Assembly (NCBI GenBank): GCA_003353825.1
Contig: PIVW01000301.1
Location: forward strand, 1-7,243
Origin: Chloroflexota bacterium
Lineage (GTDB): Bacteria; Chloroflexota; Anaerolineae; J102
DNA length: 7,243 bases
Direction: 5' to 3'
Below the pieces are notes generated by a model, which had not been told where the DNA came from, made no database searches, and saw nothing but the letters and a program-made list of their open reading frames with translations. Positions within the stretch are counted from its first letter, which is position 1; every line of letters begins with the position of its first letter. A program made the position numbers and the translations under genes. Positions 5,867 through 7,243 of this stretch are shown here, piece after piece.

Positions 5867-5955
5867 TCTAATTAAAAAGACAGGCAACATGTCGCACAGA
5901 CACCTGAATCGCCGCTCTTCTGGCGTATAGATCTACCGATAAGGGAGTATCCATC
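5808..5955 (+). other. 148-base gap between the two feoB genes
   Basis: No convincing gene lies here. Three weak open stretches exist: a 23-codon frame from an ATG at 5804 that overlaps the GTPase stop as ATGA and ends at 5875; the GTPase's own frame, open after its TGA up to a TAG at 5928; and the permease frame, open only from 5908. None resembles the FeoB S domain, so a single recent frameshift does not explain the split. No promoter or terminator was recognised, so co-transcription is expected. Confidence 0.5.
5941..5947 (+). promoter_or_regulatory. Ribosome binding site that decides the GTG start of the FeoB permease
   Basis: AAGGGAG lies 8 bases before GTG at 5956. The frame has a stop at 5905-5907 and no ATG between that stop and the GTG, and the first downstream ATG would delete part of the S domain. 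The site therefore shows that the permease has its own initiation signal and supports a true two-gene arrangement. Confidence 0.7.
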
Positions 5956-7243
5956 GTGACTGCATCCACAGCCGCCCTCGGCGGAACGCTCATCCCCAAT
6001 GAACAGGAGCCTGCCGTAAATGCCGAAGACATTCTGGCGGCTGCCACAGCACTGCGCTGGGAGATAGGGCCCGATCTGCATGAGCAATTGATGGAGGATA
6101 TTTACCATGACGCTGCCCGCATTGTGGGCCGCGCCGTCACCCGGCCAGATGAGAAACCTCGATTTGATCTGGACCGCTCCATCGACCGCATTGTCACCAG
6201 CCGCCTATGGGGTTTCCCGATCATGGCGTTGCTGTTTATGTTGATCTTCTGGCTTACCATTGTCGGCGCCAATTACCCCTCGCAAGCCCTCGCTTATATT
6301 TTTCTTGATGTAATCTATCCCTGGCTTCATACTATTGCCAATGCCATCGGTCTGCCCTGGTGGTTATCGGGAATCCTGATCGACGGCGTCTATCTGGCAA
6401 CCGCCTGGGTGGTAGCAGTTATGCTGCCCCCTATGGCGATTTTCTTCCCCCTCTTTACCTTGCTCGAGGATTTTGGTTATCTCCCGCGCGTTGCCTTTAA
6501 TCTCGACAATGTATTTAGGCGATCGGGTGCACACGGCAAGCAGTCATTGAGCATGATGATGGGATTCGGTTGTAATGCCGCCGGTGTGGTATCAACCCGA
6601 ATCATCGACAGCCCACGCGAACGTTTGATTGCCATCATTACCAACAACTTTGCCTTGTGCAACGGCCGCTGGCCTACGCAGATTCTAATTGCCACGCTTT
6701 TTATCGGCGCTTTAGTGCCTGCGCATGTAGCCGGCTTGATATCGGCGTTGGCGGTCATGGCTATTGCCTTTCTCGGTGTTGTACTAACATTCTTGGTATC
6801 TGGCTTCCTCTCTAAAACCTGGCTACGGGGACAGGTCTCGACCTTTAGCCTCGAGCTACCCCCCTATCGCCCCCCCCGAGTTCTGCAAACTCTCTACACC
6901 TCTTTGATCGACCGAACGTTCTTTGTGTTGTGGCGGGCGATCGTGTTCGCTGCCCCAGCAGGCGCCGTGATCTGGCTGATTGCCAATGTCACGATTGATG
7001 GCGTTACCATCGCCGAATACTTAATCAGTTTTCTCGATCCCATAGGATTACTTCTCGGACTCAACGGCATTATTCTTGTGGCTTATATTGTTGCCATTCC
7101 TGCCAACGAGATCGTCATCCCCACCATCCTAATGCTCACGGTGTTGGTGTTGGGGGTTGGAGATGTCGGTGAGGGCGCAGGCGTTATGTTCGAGTTGAAT
7201 TCACTGGGCGCGACCAAAGGCCTCCTGGTAGCTGGTGGTTGGA
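5956..7243 (+). CDS. feoB (C-terminal part): FeoB permease subunit: end of the S domain and ferrous iron membrane channel (partial, runs off the window)
   Basis: This carries Fe2+ across the inner membrane; 429 residues are visible with no stop. Residues about 24-65 ([18 protein letters not shown]) are the last S-domain helices, supplying what the upstream GTPase protein lacks. A linker ([18 protein letters not shown], 71-88) leads into the first membrane helix (about 88-104). The first Gate region follows: [15 protein letters not shown] (170-184), then [16 protein letters not shown] (203-218) with the pathway cysteine C206. The second conserved cysteine region is [11 protein letters not shown] (230-240, C235) instead of the enterobacterial SCSARLP. 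The second Gate region contains IPANEIVIP (381-389). These variants match a FeoB type I associate with Clostridia and Chloroflexota. Later helices lie around 260-283, 325-345 and 372-402. The GTG start is fixed by AAGGGAG 8 bases upstream. Often annotated only as a nucleoside-recognition (Gate) domain protein when split like this. Confidence 0.9.
   Translation, partial: MTASTAALGGTLIPNEQEPAVNAEDILAAATALRWEIGPDLHEQLMEDIYHDAARIVGRAVTRPDEKPRFDLDRSIDRIVTSRLWGFPIMALLFMLIFWLTIVGANYPSQALAYIFLDVIYPWLHTIANAIGLPWWLSGILIDGVYLATAWVVAVMLPPMAIFFPLFTLLEDFGYLPRVAFNLDNVFRRSGAHGKQSLSMMMGFGCNAAGVVSTRIIDSPRERLIAIITNNFALCNGRWPTQILIATLFIGALVPAHVAGLISALAVMAIAFLGVVLTFLVSGFLSKTWLRGQVSTFSLELPPYRPPRVLQTLYTSLIDRTFFVLWRAIVFAAPAGAVIWLIANVTIDGVTIAEYLISFLDPIGLLLGLNGIILVAYIVAIPANEIVIPTILMLTVLVLGVGDVGEGAGVMFELNSLGATKGLLVAGGW

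Noticed and set aside
5804..5875. A 23-codon ORF overlapping the GTPase stop as ATGA.
   Set aside because: The overlap suggests coupling, but the Arg/Cys-rich peptide looks like no known small protein and does not continue the S domain. Chance is likelier.
5805..5930. Stop-codon readthrough of the GTPase TGA, since its frame stays open for 41 more codons.
   Set aside because: Forty-one open codons are common by chance, the sequence is not S-domain-like, and the permease lies in a different frame with its own start, so readthrough would not join the two halves.

Overview
The window comes from a bacterial chromosome of moderate GC. It holds three blocks: a decayed gene at the left, a large secreted metalloprotease on the minus strand, and the start of a ferrous-iron uptake (Feo) operon on the plus strand that runs off the right edge. 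No rRNA, tRNA, CRISPR array or insertion sequence was recognised. The source is not certain. A Feo system made of a DtxR-FeoA fusion, a separate FeoB GTPase and a separate FeoB permease, next to a Sec-secreted M6 protease with BACON-like and fibronectin-like modules, fits what I recall of Chloroflexota (Anaerolineae/Caldilineae-like). That is an inference from gene architecture, not a search result.

Layout. At 3-113 (+) is the last 36 codons of an unrecognised gene. At 141-635 (-) is a collapsed phenylacetate-CoA ligase/CapK-like gene: N-terminal, middle and C-terminal pieces survive in the right order, but in two frames and with most of the middle missing. At 711-3626 (-) is an intact exported M6-family metalloprotease of about 971 residues with a multi-domain C-terminal part. 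The roughly 300-base divergent intergenic region (3627-3931) carries a good promoter in each direction. The protease -10 is bracketed by an 8-bp inverted repeat. The feo promoter has perfect -35 and -10 hexamers and a 6-bp dyad lying over the end of the -10 and the start site, which is where a repressor would bind.

The Feo operon has three genes. The first (3932-4960) encodes a metal-responsive DtxR/MntR-like regulator with an N-terminal membrane helix and a C-terminal FeoA domain. The second (4965-5807) encodes the FeoB G domain plus part of the helical S domain. The third (5956 to the window end) encodes the rest of the S domain and the membrane permease. FeoB is thus split inside the S domain, and the pieces must meet at the membrane to work. 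The simplest model is that the first protein senses divalent metal, represses the operon through the start-site dyad, and uses its FeoA domain to touch the GTPase-permease complex, so that sensing and transport are physically coupled. The model follows from architecture and family knowledge; the promoter, the dyad, the metal-ligand residues and the split are read directly from the sequence.
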